Assembly (NCBI GenBank): GCA_963578625.1
Contig: CAUZEO010000104.1
Span: forward strand, 1 to 14,476
Direction: 5' to 3'
DNA from: CAUZEO01 sp963578625
GTDB taxonomy: Bacteria; Verrucomicrobiota; Kiritimatiellia; SLOV01
DNA length: 14,476 bases
Both the position numbers and the translations under genes were made by a program. The notes under the pieces were generated by a model that was not told where the DNA came from, ran no database searches, and saw nothing but the letters and a program-made list of their open reading frames with translations. Of this stretch, positions 1-7,471 are shown one piece after another. How positions within the stretch are numbered: position 1 is the stretch's first letter; each line of letters begins with the position of its first letter.

Positions 1-479
1 TTCGCGAGCAGGGTGTATTTCGGGACGATCTCTACTATCACCTCTGTTCCGATGTCATCCGGATTCCGCCACTCCGTACTCGAATCCAAGAGGACCCACG
101 GGAATTCGACGACATGGTTACCCACCTAGTGGGACGGATGGTGGGTGAGGGAGCGACAGACGTAACCGCGATGGTGAAGGAGTCGCTTCAAACATCACCA
201 GGAAAAGACTACACGTGGCCCGGCAATGTTCGCGAGCTCGAACAGGCGATACGAAGGGTGATCCTGAACCGGGTTTGCGAGGGCGACGAACGTCTCCTCG
301 CCACGGATACGCGGGACGCGCTGGTCGCCGAAAGAGAATCAGGGTCCATGAGCGCAACCGAAGTCCTGCAGGGGTACTGCCGGATTCTTTATGACCGGCA
401 CCGCAACTACGTGGAGGTCGCCCGCATCGTCGGCCTGGACCGCCACACCGCGAAGAAGTATATCGAGCAGACAGTTTGA
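1..479 (+). CDS. Sigma-54-dependent transcriptional activator, C-terminal part (5' end outside window)
   Basis: The frame is open from position 3 with no start, so the gene enters from the left. The first residues include FRDDLYYHL and RIPPLR, the end of the AAA+ sigma-54 interaction domain (compare FREDLYYRL and LPPLRER of NtrC-type activators). WPGNVREL, the last hallmark of that domain, follows. The Walker motifs and GAFTGA loop would lie upstream of the window. The final 40 or so residues (from LQGYCRIL to YIEQTV) form a Fis-type helix-turn-helix, with NYVEVARIVGLDRHTAKKY as the likely DNA-binding helices. Such proteins remodel sigma-54 RNA polymerase at -24/-12 promoters using ATP. The sensory N-terminal domain and therefore the signal are unknown. 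The stop (TGA, 477-479) touches or nearly touches the DUF420 gene, suggesting co-transcription. Family call is firm; target genes are unknown. Confidence 0.9.
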   Translation, partial: REQGVFRDDLYYHLCSDVIRIPPLRTRIQEDPREFDDMVTHLVGRMVGEGATDVTAMVKESLQTSPGKDYTWPGNVRELEQAIRRVILNRVCEGDERLLATDTRDALVAERESGSMSATEVLQGYCRILYDRHRNYVEVARIVGLDRHTAKKYIEQTV

Positions 480-487
480 ATGATGCA

Positions 488-1030
488 ATGCCAGACCGGC
501 GCAGCAGTTGGACCGACCGCACAGCCTATCTTGGCATCGCGGCGGTCAGTGCCGCAGTGCTGGGATTCCTGCTGTGGCTCATCTACTTGAGGCCGCCGGT
601 TTCTGAACCGCCGGCCTGGAGCGCATCGCTTCCTGCTGCGAATGCCATCTTCAACGCCCTCAGCGCAACCTGCCTGGTTTTCGCCGTCCTGGCGATTCTG
701 CGGGGACACAAGTCCCTGCACATAACGCTGGTGCTAACCGCCCTGTTCTGGTCTACCGTGTTTCTTGCTTCGTACATCCTGCACCACGCATTTCACGGTG
801 ATACGAAGTTCGGCGGCGAAGGTCCGATTCGGGGGCTCTATTTTTTCATTCTGATCTCTCATGTCCTGCTGTCGATGGCAATCGTTCCCATGATTCTGAC
901 CACTGTTTTCTTCGCCGTAACAGGACGATTCCAACGACACCGGAAACTGGCGCGCATCACGTTCCCGGCATGGCTCTATGTCTCAGTGACCGGGGTGTTG
1001 ATTTTTCTGTTATTAAAAGCGAACGAATGA
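488..1030 (+). CDS. DUF420 family membrane protein (YozB/CtaM-like, cytochrome oxidase assembly)
   Basis: A protein of about 180 residues with five predicted membrane helices, starting near residues 15, 50, 75, 115 and 155. It carries the DUF420 pattern: NAIFNALSA at the start of helix 2, a His before helix 3 (SLHITL), YILHHAFHG at its end, YFFILISHVLL in helix 4, then QRHRKLARIT and PAWLYVSVTGV before the last helix. The spaced membrane histidines suggest a heme or metal role. In Staphylococcus aureus the DUF420 protein CtaM is needed for aa3-type oxidase activity, so an oxidase-maturation role is the best guess; no oxidase subunits are in the window. The ATG at 488 is chosen; an in-frame TTG at 476 would add four residues and overlap the upstream stop by 4 bp. 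No clear ribosome binding site is seen, which fits translational coupling to the upstream gene. Confidence 0.87.
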   Translation: MPDRRSSWTDRTAYLGIAAVSAAVLGFLLWLIYLRPPVSEPPAWSASLPAANAIFNALSATCLVFAVLAILRGHKSLHITLVLTALFWSTVFLASYILHHAFHGDTKFGGEGPIRGLYFFILISHVLLSMAIVPMILTTVFFAVTGRFQRHRKLARITFPAWLYVSVTGVLIFLLLKANE

Positions 1031-1057
1031 GAATGATAAGGGGAAAAAAGGAATTCG

Positions 1058-1318
1058 ATGAAAGACCTTCCCATCCTGCAAATGACCATCACCGTGATCA
1101 TTTTCGCCGTGTCGGCGTTCGTCCACATTGTGTTCGCGGCCGGCATTTATGACGACGCGCGGAAACTGCGGGCGCAGGGCGGATCAACGTTTGCTGTGGG
1201 TGGATGGGTCTGGGCTTTCGCCACGCTTTTGGGCGGCATCCTGGTGGCCCTAGCATATTGGGTGATTCATCGTTCGGCAGTCCGATCAGAACAGACTCTG
1301 CAAACAAACGGCGACTAA
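1058..1318 (+). CDS. Small two-helix membrane protein of unknown function
   Basis: An 86-residue protein. AAAGGA seven bases before the ATG is a good ribosome binding site and fixes the start. Two hydrophobic segments are visible: residues about 7-30 (QMTITVIIFAVSAFVHIVF) and about 47-70 (GGWVWAFATLLGGILVALAYW), joined by a charged loop (YDDARKLRAQ). The tail after WVIHRS is polar. It lies 27 bp after the DUF420 gene on the same strand and 4 bp before the DUF2723 gene, so it is probably co-transcribed with both. I recognise no family. A small subunit or partner of the neighbouring DUF420 protein is possible but is inferred only from position. Confidence 0.78.
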   Translation: MKDLPILQMTITVIIFAVSAFVHIVFAAGIYDDARKLRAQGGSTFAVGGWVWAFATLLGGILVALAYWVIHRSAVRSEQTLQTNGD

Positions 1319-1322
1319 TACG

Positions 1323-3431
1323 GTGTCTACGCCCGGCGCCAGGTCACACCGAGTACGCTGGGCTGCGCCACTCGCCGTCTTTGCCGCCAGCCTTGGGGTT
1401 CTTTGGTACCATGCCGCCCCCGGAGTAACGTTTCACGACAGCGGCGAGTTTGCGCTCGCCGCCGCTTCGGCAGGCATTCCTCATGCCCCCGGCGCTCCCA
1501 GTTGGATCATGGCCGCCTCCGCATTTTACCGGCTGATCCTCGTGAACGACGCAACTCGTGCGACCAATCTGTTCTCGGCTTTCTGCGGCGCAATTACTTT
1601 GGCCCTCCTCTATGCCTTGTGCGCCTCCACCGTGCGCAGGATGTTTCCAACTGCGTTCCTGGTGCCCACACGCCGCCGCCCTGTGCAGCGTCCTGGTCTG
1701 CCTCACATCCTCCGCATTCGTCGAGTTGTCGCTGTCAACTGAGCAGTATACCTTATTGACTGCGCTGCTCCTTGCCACGCTCCTCCTGGGGGATACGCTG
1801 CTGACCCGCGCCGCAAAGGACCACGACTCCAAGTGGAGAAGTACTGCGCTCGGAATCCTGTGGGGACTGGCCCTGGGTAACCACCCAAGCCAACTTGCGC
1901 TTCTCTTCCCTCTCCTTGCCTTCGTGTGGTTTGCCGGATCGGCCTGCCCGTATCCTACGCGATCACGCGCACTTCTTGCCGCCTGCGTCTCCACCGGCTT
2001 CGTCTTCGGATTGCTGATATTTCTGTGGGTCCCCATTCGATCCGTTACCCACCCTCTCATTGATCACGCGAACGTGGAGAGCTTTTCGGGGCTGATTCAA
2101 TTTCTCTCACGCAGTGAATGGACATCGAGGCCGATGGCAGAAGCTCCCCCGGGATTCCTGGGGGAGTGGCTTGCCACCTACGCTCCTCTTGAACAGTTGG
2201 GTTGGCTCGGAGCGCTGTTGTCTATCCTTGGAATGACAACGTTACTCCGGTACGGAAAACGGTGGTTCGTCATCCTCATTGCCGTCGCGGTTCCCTACGC
2301 CGGCGGCATGCTGCTAAGCCACATGAAACAGGCAAATATCGACATCAATTACATTCGACACTACGGAGTCATGGACTGGCATGTGCCCCTGTATGTTCTC
2401 GCTTCCTTCGCTGCGGGCATCGGCGTCGCTCGTCTTCTGTCGTATGCGACGACGACCCCGATCCGGGCGCTGGAAAGCGCGGCAGCCGGGAGGCTCGTCG
2501 CTGCAGCGTGTGCCGCAGTACTGGCATTTTCTGCGTTCGTCACGATTCACAAGCAGTCCCTTCGCGGGTACGAGGGCGCACGAACCTTCATTGCTGCCCT
2601 GTTGAACCCGCTTCCGGAAAATGCCGTAGTTCTATCGCAGACAGACAACGTCTCCTACATGCTGGGATACGAGATTCTCGCCGGATCAAAGCCGCAAAAC
2701 CGCTGGATCGGCCAGGACCGCACTCGTTTCAACGCGGAAATCGGCAGCGCCGGCTGGAGCCGTGAATACCTTGTTAACGCCATTCGAAACCGTATCTCCG
2801 CAAACGAAGTACAACCTTTCAAGCTTGCCCCGCCCAATGCCGACGAACTCATGGACCGGCCGGTGTACGTCGAATATGACCCGACATTTCCGCGCTCCGC
2901 CACCTTCCTTGTACCGGCGGGATTCCTCTTCGAAGTCACCGATGAACCGGTTTCCAATGAAGATGTTTTCAGGGCCCTGCAACGCAAAGATGGCGCGGCA
3001 TCAACACCGCCTAAGCCCCTTCCGGATCTACATCGATGGGAAAAGGAAGCATGGGCCATGCTGTACCAGCGAAGGGCCGGCTACTTTGCGGTCCGGGAAC
3101 TCTGGGACCTTGCTGAATCCTCGTACGCCAGGAGCCTCGACTACCAGGGTAGTAACGGGAAAATCTGGTTCTGCCTGGCTGACGCGCAGGAGAAAACCGG
3201 AAAACCCCAGAAGGCGGCTGAGTCCTACGGAAAGGCCATCAAAACCGCGCCGCACCTGGAAGGCCCTCGCTCAAACCTGGCCATTCTTTTTGCCGGGGCG
3301 GGAGATTTGGAAACGGCGGAGACCCTGCTGGTAGAAGAGTTGAAGATGAATCCCGAATCCGAAACCGCCCGCGAGAATCTATCCCGGGTGCGCACGCAAA
3401 GGCAGCACGGCGGCACGGCGGCACGGAGTAA
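1323..3431 (+). pseudogene. DUF2723 family (GT-C fold) glycosyltransferase with C-terminal TPR, broken by frameshifts
   Basis: The gene starts with GTG 4 bp after the previous stop. The first 115 or so residues contain FHDSGEFALAA and GIPHAPGAPSW, matching the DUF2723 pattern (DSGEF..., then HPPGYPL), a family of multi-helix GT-C-type sugar transferases acting from lipid-linked donors. At about 1660-1672 the reading frame must shift by one base to continue as LSLSTEQYTLLTALLLATL and LALGNHPSQLALLFP, both family-typical. Many membrane helices follow to about position 2550, then a periplasmic-type region and, near 3100-3360, two or three TPR-like repeats (AESSYARSLDYQ; AESYGKAIKTAP; NLAILFAGAGDLETAE). 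A second frame break near 3405-3426 hides the expected stop TAA at 3429-3431. As sequenced, the frame reads on to 3711, antisense to the neighbouring gene. The + strand operon from the sigma-54 activator appears to end here. Confidence 0.82.
3405..3426. repeat. Tandem 8-bp repeat (gcacggcg, 2.75 copies) at the 3' end of the DUF2723 gene
   Basis: Two perfect copies of gcacggcg (3405-3412, 3413-3420) are followed by gcacgg (3421-3426). Because 8 is not a multiple of 3, each copy gained or lost shifts the frame. Removing one copy gives codons for QHGGTE followed directly by the TAA now at 3429-3431, 10 bp before the convergent neighbour's stop. With the present copy number the frame misses that stop and continues 280 bp further. 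Confidence 0.85.
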
Positions 3432-3441
3432 TCTTTCTCCT

Positions 3442-4413
3442 TCACCGGTGGCGGTTAACAACTACATCTGCCACAACCATCAAATGATCCGACAAATCAG
3501 CAGAAATCACCCGGTGATTTCGAAGTTCGCAATCTCCCGTCGCGAGGATCCAATCAATCGCACGGTCAGGACCGGCGGAGGGAAAGATCAGGTATCCGAA
3601 ATCCGGCGGCGGTACTTGTCCGGCCGGGAAGTGACCCAAGCGAAGCAAATGGTCGTTGGCATTCCTTCCTTCTGCGTCGCTTTGATGTCCGGAATAGCCC
3701 GACGGCGTTGAATTAAAATCACCCAGCACCAGGAACGGTATCCCGAATTCTTTGGCTATACTGCTGACCTGATCACTGTACCCTACTCGAGTACTTTCGT
3801 CCCGAACCTCGGAGTGTACGGCCAGAGCCTGTAAGGAACCTGACGGCATATCGACCGAAGTGAGAAGATCATCGTGATTCCCCGCGAGTCGTTTCTCGAG
3901 CCGCGACAGTGGTGGGAACTCAACCATGTCCGCGTGCGTCGATCGGGTATTTTCTCAATACGGCATTTCCAAATCGAAAACGGGAAAAAGGGGCCGCAAT
4001 ATCGATGTTCCTCTGCTCCGCCACATAGGGAAAGCCGGCCGTCTCAGCGATGACCCTGGCCTGATGCACGTGCCGGGTCCATGCCACGGAGATGTCGACC
4101 TCATTGAGAACGATTAGATCAAGTTGCTGGCCCCTGATGAAATCGCCGGTCTTGCGAAGATGCGCAGTCACCTGCGTGCGATTCGATCCGGTCCAGTTAC
4201 TGGTGCCAAGCGCCCCTCCGTGGCCACGCGCAATGTTGTAGGTTCCGACGCGAATGACGCCCTCCTGCCCACTTCCGGCAAGCTGGTGCGTTGCAACCGC
4301 GCGCAATGGAGCGAAAATCGAGCCTGGACATACCAGCCCAGGCAGAGCACCAGGATTATGCACATGATGAGCGCGGCTCTCCGTGCTGCACGGGCTTTGC
4401 CTGTGGAAATCAT
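3442..4413 (-). pseudogene. Endonuclease/exonuclease/phosphatase (EEP) fold protein with N-terminal membrane anchor, frameshifted
   Basis: Pieces of one EEP-superfamily protein lie in three - strand frames. The N-terminus (from ATG at 4413) has a basic stretch then LIMCIILVLCLGWYVQA, a signal anchor. A frame change between about 4345 and 4265 leads to IRVGTYNIARGHG (the family TYNI), DLIVLNEVD (metal-binding Glu) and GNAVLRKYPI. A second change at about 3925-3940 leads to FPPLSRLEKR, LVLGDFNSTPSG (catalytic GDFN), AIDWILAT and SDHLMVVADV (the final catalytic SDH). All hallmark motifs are present in the right order, so the ancestral protein was complete. EEP proteins hydrolyse phosphodiesters or phosphomonoesters (DNA, phosphoinositide or sphingomyelin substrates); which one applies cannot be told. 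The anchor suggests an active domain outside the cytoplasm. The gene converges with the DUF2723 gene and diverges from leuB. Sequencing error is the alternative to decay. Confidence 0.82.
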
Positions 4414-4505
4414 CAGGGAACACAATTCGAGCGATTGTTGAAAACTCCGACCGCGAGAAAACCCCTTCTGTTCGAAAAGAAATGAACCTTAATTGTGCCG
4501 TGATG

Positions 4506-4534
4506 TTGCTTCAACCCCGCACACATCGTAGAGT
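4506..4534 (+). promoter_or_regulatory. Possible sigma-70 promoter for leuB
   Basis: TTGCTT (4506-4511), a 17-base spacer and TAGAGT (4529-4534) lie about 40 bp before the leuB ATG. The -35 box matches the consensus weakly (3/6), the -10 box at 4/6, and the spacing is ideal. The assignment rests on pattern only. Confidence 0.3.
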
Positions 4535-4573
4535 ACCCGGCCCGAGAACAATCGAGCTGGGAATTATCGAATT

Positions 4574-5662
4574 ATGAGCAATACCTATAAAATAGTTCTG
4601 CTGCCGGGAGACGGCATAGGACCCGAAGTAACGGATGCGGCGGTCGAGTTGCTTCAAAACGCGGCGGCCAGGAGCGGCTTCTCTATTTCATTTTCAACCG
4701 AACCCGCGGGTGGCGCGGCCATCGATGCGTGCAACGACCCCATGCCCGATGAAGTCATCGAAGCCTGCCGGAACGCTGACGCTGTGTTTCTGGGTGCGCT
4801 CGGGGGGCCGAAGTGGGACCATCTGACCGGCGCAATGCGCCCGGAAAGCGGCCTTCTCAAACTACGCAAAGAACTCGGCGTTTTCGCGAATCTCCGCCCG
4901 GTTTCCGTTCCGGCGTCCCTCGCGGAGGCATCTCCGCTCCGAGAAGACGCGGTACGCGGGGCGGATCTTCTGGTGGTGCGGGAACTCACCGGCGGCATCT
5001 ATTTCGGTGAGCCTAGGGACCGCTCCGGCAGCGGTCCATCGGAGCGCGCTTTTAATACAATGGTTTATACGGCAGGAGAGGTTGAACGTATCGGTCGCAT
5101 TGCGTTCGAATGGGCCGCTCGACGAAGAGGCAAGGTCATGTCGGTCGATAAGGCCAACGTTCTTGTCGTGTCCCAACTATGGCGTGACGTCATTTCGCGG
5201 CTACACGCTGAGGCGTTTCAGGAAATCAAGCTGGAACATATGTATGTCGACGTCGCAGCGATGCAACTCGTGCTGAATCCTCGGCAATTCGACGTCATCG
5301 TTACGGGAAATCTTTTCGGAGACATTCTATCGGATGCAGCGGCTACGCTGGGTGGCTCTTTGGGGCTTCTGCCCTCTGCCAGCGTGGGAGGAGCTGTCGG
5401 TGTGTTTGAGCCGGTTCATGGGAGCGCGCCGGACATCGCGGGTAAGGAAATAGCCAACCCGGTTGCTGCGATTCTCAGCGCAGCGCTTCTTCTCGATGAC
5501 CTTGGTGAGCGGGACTCAGCGCAAACGATTCGCACTGGCGTGGATGCGGCGCTGGAAGAAGGCGCCAGGACCGCGGACTTGTGGAGAGAGGGTTACCGAA
5601 AAGTCGGAACATCAGAGATGACCGAATCGGTGCTCGCTCATTGCAACGCCTCCACGAGTTGA
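4574..5662 (+). CDS. leuB: 3-isopropylmalate dehydrogenase (leucine biosynthesis)
   Basis: A complete 362-residue protein, the normal length for LeuB. This cytoplasmic enzyme oxidises and decarboxylates 3-isopropylmalate to 2-oxoisocaproate with NAD+ and Mg2+, usually as a homodimer. Visible motifs: LPGDGIGPEV near the N-terminus; the substrate arginines around residues 98, 108 and 136 (LRKELGVFANLRP, RELTGGIYFGEPR with Tyr143); the catalytic Lys in VDKANVL (about 193); metal aspartates in YVDVAAMQL and NLFGDILSDAAA (about 226, 250, 254); and the NAD-binding EPVHGSAPDIAGKEIANP. RELTGGIYFG and the NAD loop favour LeuB over isocitrate or tartrate dehydrogenases. ATG at 4574 gives the canonical start with no good Shine-Dalgarno. 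No leuA, leuC or leuD is adjacent, so the pathway is dispersed in this genome. Confidence 0.96.
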   Translation: MSNTYKIVLLPGDGIGPEVTDAAVELLQNAAARSGFSISFSTEPAGGAAIDACNDPMPDEVIEACRNADAVFLGALGGPKWDHLTGAMRPESGLLKLRKELGVFANLRPVSVPASLAEASPLREDAVRGADLLVVRELTGGIYFGEPRDRSGSGPSERAFNTMVYTAGEVERIGRIAFEWAARRRGKVMSVDKANVLVVSQLWRDVISRLHAEAFQEIKLEHMYVDVAAMQLVLNPRQFDVIVTGNLFGDILSDAAATLGGSLGLLPSASVGGAVGVFEPVHGSAPDIAGKEIANPVAAILSAALLLDDLGERDSAQTIRTGVDAALEEGARTADLWREGYRKVGTSEMTESVLAHCNASTS

Positions 5663-6109
5663 TGCGGAAGCCGGGCCCTCGCTGTCTCAGTTCGTCGAGA
5701 ACAGGACAACTCGCTCGGAGTTGCCTTCCTGCGTACGGAGCGCCTTTGCGACATTCGGCCGCATTGCACTCATGAACTCAGGATCGCCGCAGCTCTGTAG
5801 CTGACAGACGAAATAAAGGACGCGTTGCATGATGGGTTTTGAGTCTGTTTGTCTGCGTTTCATGATTTGATCACTAAGCCTCTTCCGGCGTCGTTATCTG
5901 TCATTCTGTGCCATTGAAGTGTAGCCGTATTTGTGCCAAGTGCAACATGGCTTGGGACATTTAATTTGGTTTCAAGGTGATGCCCCGATGCACTGGTGAG
6001 GGCTGTAAAATTCGATGCCGCAGAGTTTCCTATCAATTCTTGCTCATTATATGTCGGCCCGAGTGGCACTGACTTAAGCTGTCGCTCCGATGTAGTCCCT
6101 TCATGACCC
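5663..6109. other. Gene-poor stretch after leuB
   Basis: Nothing with a recognisable family lies here. The region is visibly less GC-rich than its flanks, shows no strong terminator after leuB, and contains only the two short - strand ORFs listed separately. It begins a roughly 1.5 kb accessory or decayed segment ending at the pseudogene start at 7220. Confidence 0.5.
5687..5863 (-). CDS. Possible small protein (58 residues), unrecognised
   Basis: A - strand frame starting MKRRQTDSKP, with a second possible start 11 codons in (MQRVLYFVCQLQ, ATG at 5830). It ends in SERVVLFSTN and TGA at 5687-5689. The composition looks protein-like (a hydrophobic patch with two cysteines, then an amphipathic stretch PEFMSAMRPNVAKALR), but no family is recognised and no clear ribosome binding site is seen. 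Its ATG overlaps the stop of the upstream 83-residue frame as ATGA, the arrangement of translationally coupled genes. Chance or a remnant of a larger gene is equally possible. Confidence 0.25.
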   Translation of the reverse strand: MKRRQTDSKPIMQRVLYFVCQLQSCGDPEFMSAMRPNVAKALRTQEGNSERVVLFSTN

Positions 6110-6111
6110 AT
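5860..6111 (-). CDS. Possible small ORF (83 residues), unrecognised
   Basis: A - strand frame from ATG at 6111 to TGA at 5860. It is rich in Ser, Thr, Asn and His, without membrane segment, signal peptide or known motif; the middle part (ALTSASGHHLETKLNVP, then ALGTNTATLQW) looks vaguely like extracellular beta-sandwich sequence. Its first codon lies inside the left arm of the REP-like element and no ribosome binding site is visible, which argues against expression. It may be a leftover of the secreted-protein pseudogene further upstream on the same strand. It is listed because of the ATGA overlap with the following small ORF. Confidence 0.2.
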   Translation of the reverse strand: MGHEGTTSERQLKSVPLGPTYNEQELIGNSAASNFTALTSASGHHLETKLNVPSHVALGTNTATLQWHRMTDNDAGRGLVIKS

Positions 6112-6220
6112 CCATTCTCACTACGGCGGGGACCGCTGTCTCCAAATTCATATCTTCGTGCTTTTCAGGATGTTGCCGTATCTCTGGACACGGCGATCCC
6201 CGCCGTTCCCGAGAATGAAT
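6110..6220. repeat. Pair of inverted REP-like hairpins (BIME-like element)
   Basis: The arms 6110-6143 and 6186-6220 are imperfect inverted copies of each other: reading in from both ends, cattctc is followed within a few bases by acggcgggga, then by a shared gtcc/ctcc end. They are separated by about 42 bp. Each arm is also a small hairpin: acggcg-atccc-cgccgt in the right arm (perfect 6-bp stem) and acggcg-gggac-cgctgt in the left arm (5 of 6 pairs). Two inverted hairpins of the same sequence are the structure of a bacterial interspersed mosaic element, spread elsewhere by RAYT transposases. No RAYT gene and no second copy is in this window. Confidence 0.6.
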
Positions 6221-6466
6221 TGATCATTATGAGGCCTTAAGTCAGCGCCATTCTATGCCGGCCCCATTGCTATGATTTCCACCGGAAACCATATGCACTA
6301 GAACAAGTTTCATGCCATGGACTTGAAACGGCAGATCGAAGCCCGGAGACGATTCGAAACAAGGACCGTGATATGAGGGGGGAGTAAAATCGAAACGGGC
6401 ACCCATGCGACTGCGTCGCAGGGTACCCGTCCGGTGTGGGAGAAGATCCAATGAATAGCTAAGCAG
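6221..6466. other. Non-coding or decayed stretch downstream of the DUF7948-type pseudogene
   Basis: No frame here gives a recognisable protein. If the pseudogene once continued into beta-propeller repeats, this is where they would be, but no repeat motif (for example STYLGG) is visible. The stretch does contain the hairpin at 6397-6428. Confidence 0.4.
6397..6428 (-). terminator. Hairpin, possible terminator of the DUF7948-type (pseudo)gene
   Basis: gggcaccc, a single A, tgcgac, loop tgc, gtcgca and gggtaccc form a stem of about 14 pairs with one mismatch and one bulged base. On the - strand it sits 38 bp after the pseudogene stop and is followed by a short T-containing run (CGTTTCGATTTT). 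The T tract is poor, so it may instead be another structured repeat. Confidence 0.4.
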
Positions 6467-7220
6467 TTACTCTACCAAGTCCGTGATTTTTGTCTTCGGA
6501 ACCACAGTCAAAATGGAGTCGATTATCAGTGGGAGGCTATTGTCATAGGAACCAAGGGCAAATGGCACTGAGTCGTCCCCGCCCAGCATATAGGAGCCGT
6601 CCACTTGAACTTCCTGTCCTTCTACATTTTGAAAAACAGAGGGCTTGGACTGCCGCAATTCCACCGATTGAAAATGGACAATAAGATCACCGTAGCCGCC
6701 AATTGCGACATGATCCGCGCCGCTCATGCCTAGCCGGATTAACGAAGGATCGGCCCCGGGCTCTACGATGAAGTCAAACTGAACGCGGCCTTCATAGACG
6801 CTCTCAATCAGTACGGAGCCGAACGTCGACACCGGCCTGCAGAACCTGGAGAATGCCGCCTTTTACAGGACGTGGCATGACTTGGAATGGGAGGGGGTTC
6901 ACGCCGCTGGCAGTGGCAGTTCCACTTGAGCCGCGGAATTGAATCTGCATTGGCTCCGGTCCGCCGAAATCCGGTTGTGGCATCGCGAGTCGAACGCCTT
7001 TCTGCAGCAACTCCGGGCGATATCCGTCCTTGCGAAACGCACACAGAACGTCACCATCCATTTGCCCGATGTTTGTCTCAAAATGCTCGGCGACTGATGA
7101 AAAGGCCTTGAGAAAGCCGGAGGTACGGTCATCAACACCACTGGTTTCAGCCACTGAAAGCATTGATGCTGCGGCATATGCAGTTGCGCCGACAATAAAT
7201 GTACGAAGTTTGCTCCTCAT
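6467..7220 (-). pseudogene. DUF7948/SBBP-type secreted protein, N-terminal domain remnant, frameshifted and truncated
   Basis: AGGAGA upstream of the ATG at 7220 is a good ribosome binding site. A signal-peptide-like N-terminus (MRSKLRTFIVGATAYAAASM) follows, then FETNIGQMDGDVLCAF, the typical opening of secreted proteins that carry SBBP beta-propeller repeats (FE.N.GQ.D..V.F). The first frame ends at 6804 shortly after QVLQAGVDVR. The next part of the same domain continues in another frame from about 6832: TFGSVLIESVYEGRVQFDF, VEPGADPSLIRL, GDLIVHF, then SYDNSLPLIIDSIL. Relatives have a conserved NYF/W segment and an IDLVYYG stretch that are missing here, and the protein stops at 6467 right where the propeller repeats should begin. 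Frameshift, internal loss and truncation together indicate a decayed gene rather than one sequencing slip. Function in relatives is poorly known. Confidence 0.72.
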
Positions 7221-7229
7221 CTCTCACTT
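7206..7229 (-). promoter_or_regulatory. Strong ribosome binding site deciding the DUF7948-type start
   Basis: On the - strand AGGAGAAAGTGAGAG directly precedes the ATG at 7220. It is one of the two clear Shine-Dalgarno sites in the window (the other is at the 86-residue protein), so the remnant probably still has a working translation start. Confidence 0.6.
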
Positions 7230-7471
7230 TCTCCTGCGATTGGTCTTCTAAGGTCCAACGACATGGGGATCTTGAAGCATGCCATCCGGGAACCCTTGCC
7301 ACCTGCCGGATTGAACCGAGGGGACTCGGAAGACACTGATTCTACCTATTTTTAACCACGCTACGTTGATTAACCAGAAACAGGCCAGGGACCATTTGAT
7401 TTTGGCGCTTTATTACGAAGAGCGAATTTCTATCAAATTATAGATTTTTTTAACTTTGACAATTCGAGCTG

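Noticed and set aside
1344..2060. Long - strand open frame (238 codons) opposite the DUF2723 gene
   Set aside because: Composition is Arg/Ser/Gly-rich with no recognisable motif, as expected of a shadow frame in GC-rich DNA; the + strand has clear family motifs.
2144..2166. Perfect 7-bp hairpin ctccccc...gggggag
   Set aside because: It is inside the DUF2723 coding region, has no T tract, and encodes normal protein sequence; probably chance.
3432..3711. Extension of the DUF2723 frame by about 93 residues past position 3431
   Set aside because: It is antisense to well-conserved EEP motifs and exists only because the 8-bp repeat shifts the frame past TAA at 3429; it is not treated as real protein.
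4124..4441. 105-codon + strand frame opposite the EEP gene
   Set aside because: It is antisense to the EEP signature region, with no ribosome binding site or recognisable domain.
6242..6451. 69-codon - strand frame after the DUF7948-type remnant
   Set aside because: It runs through the terminator-like hairpin, starts with TTG, and shows no family motif or ribosome binding site.
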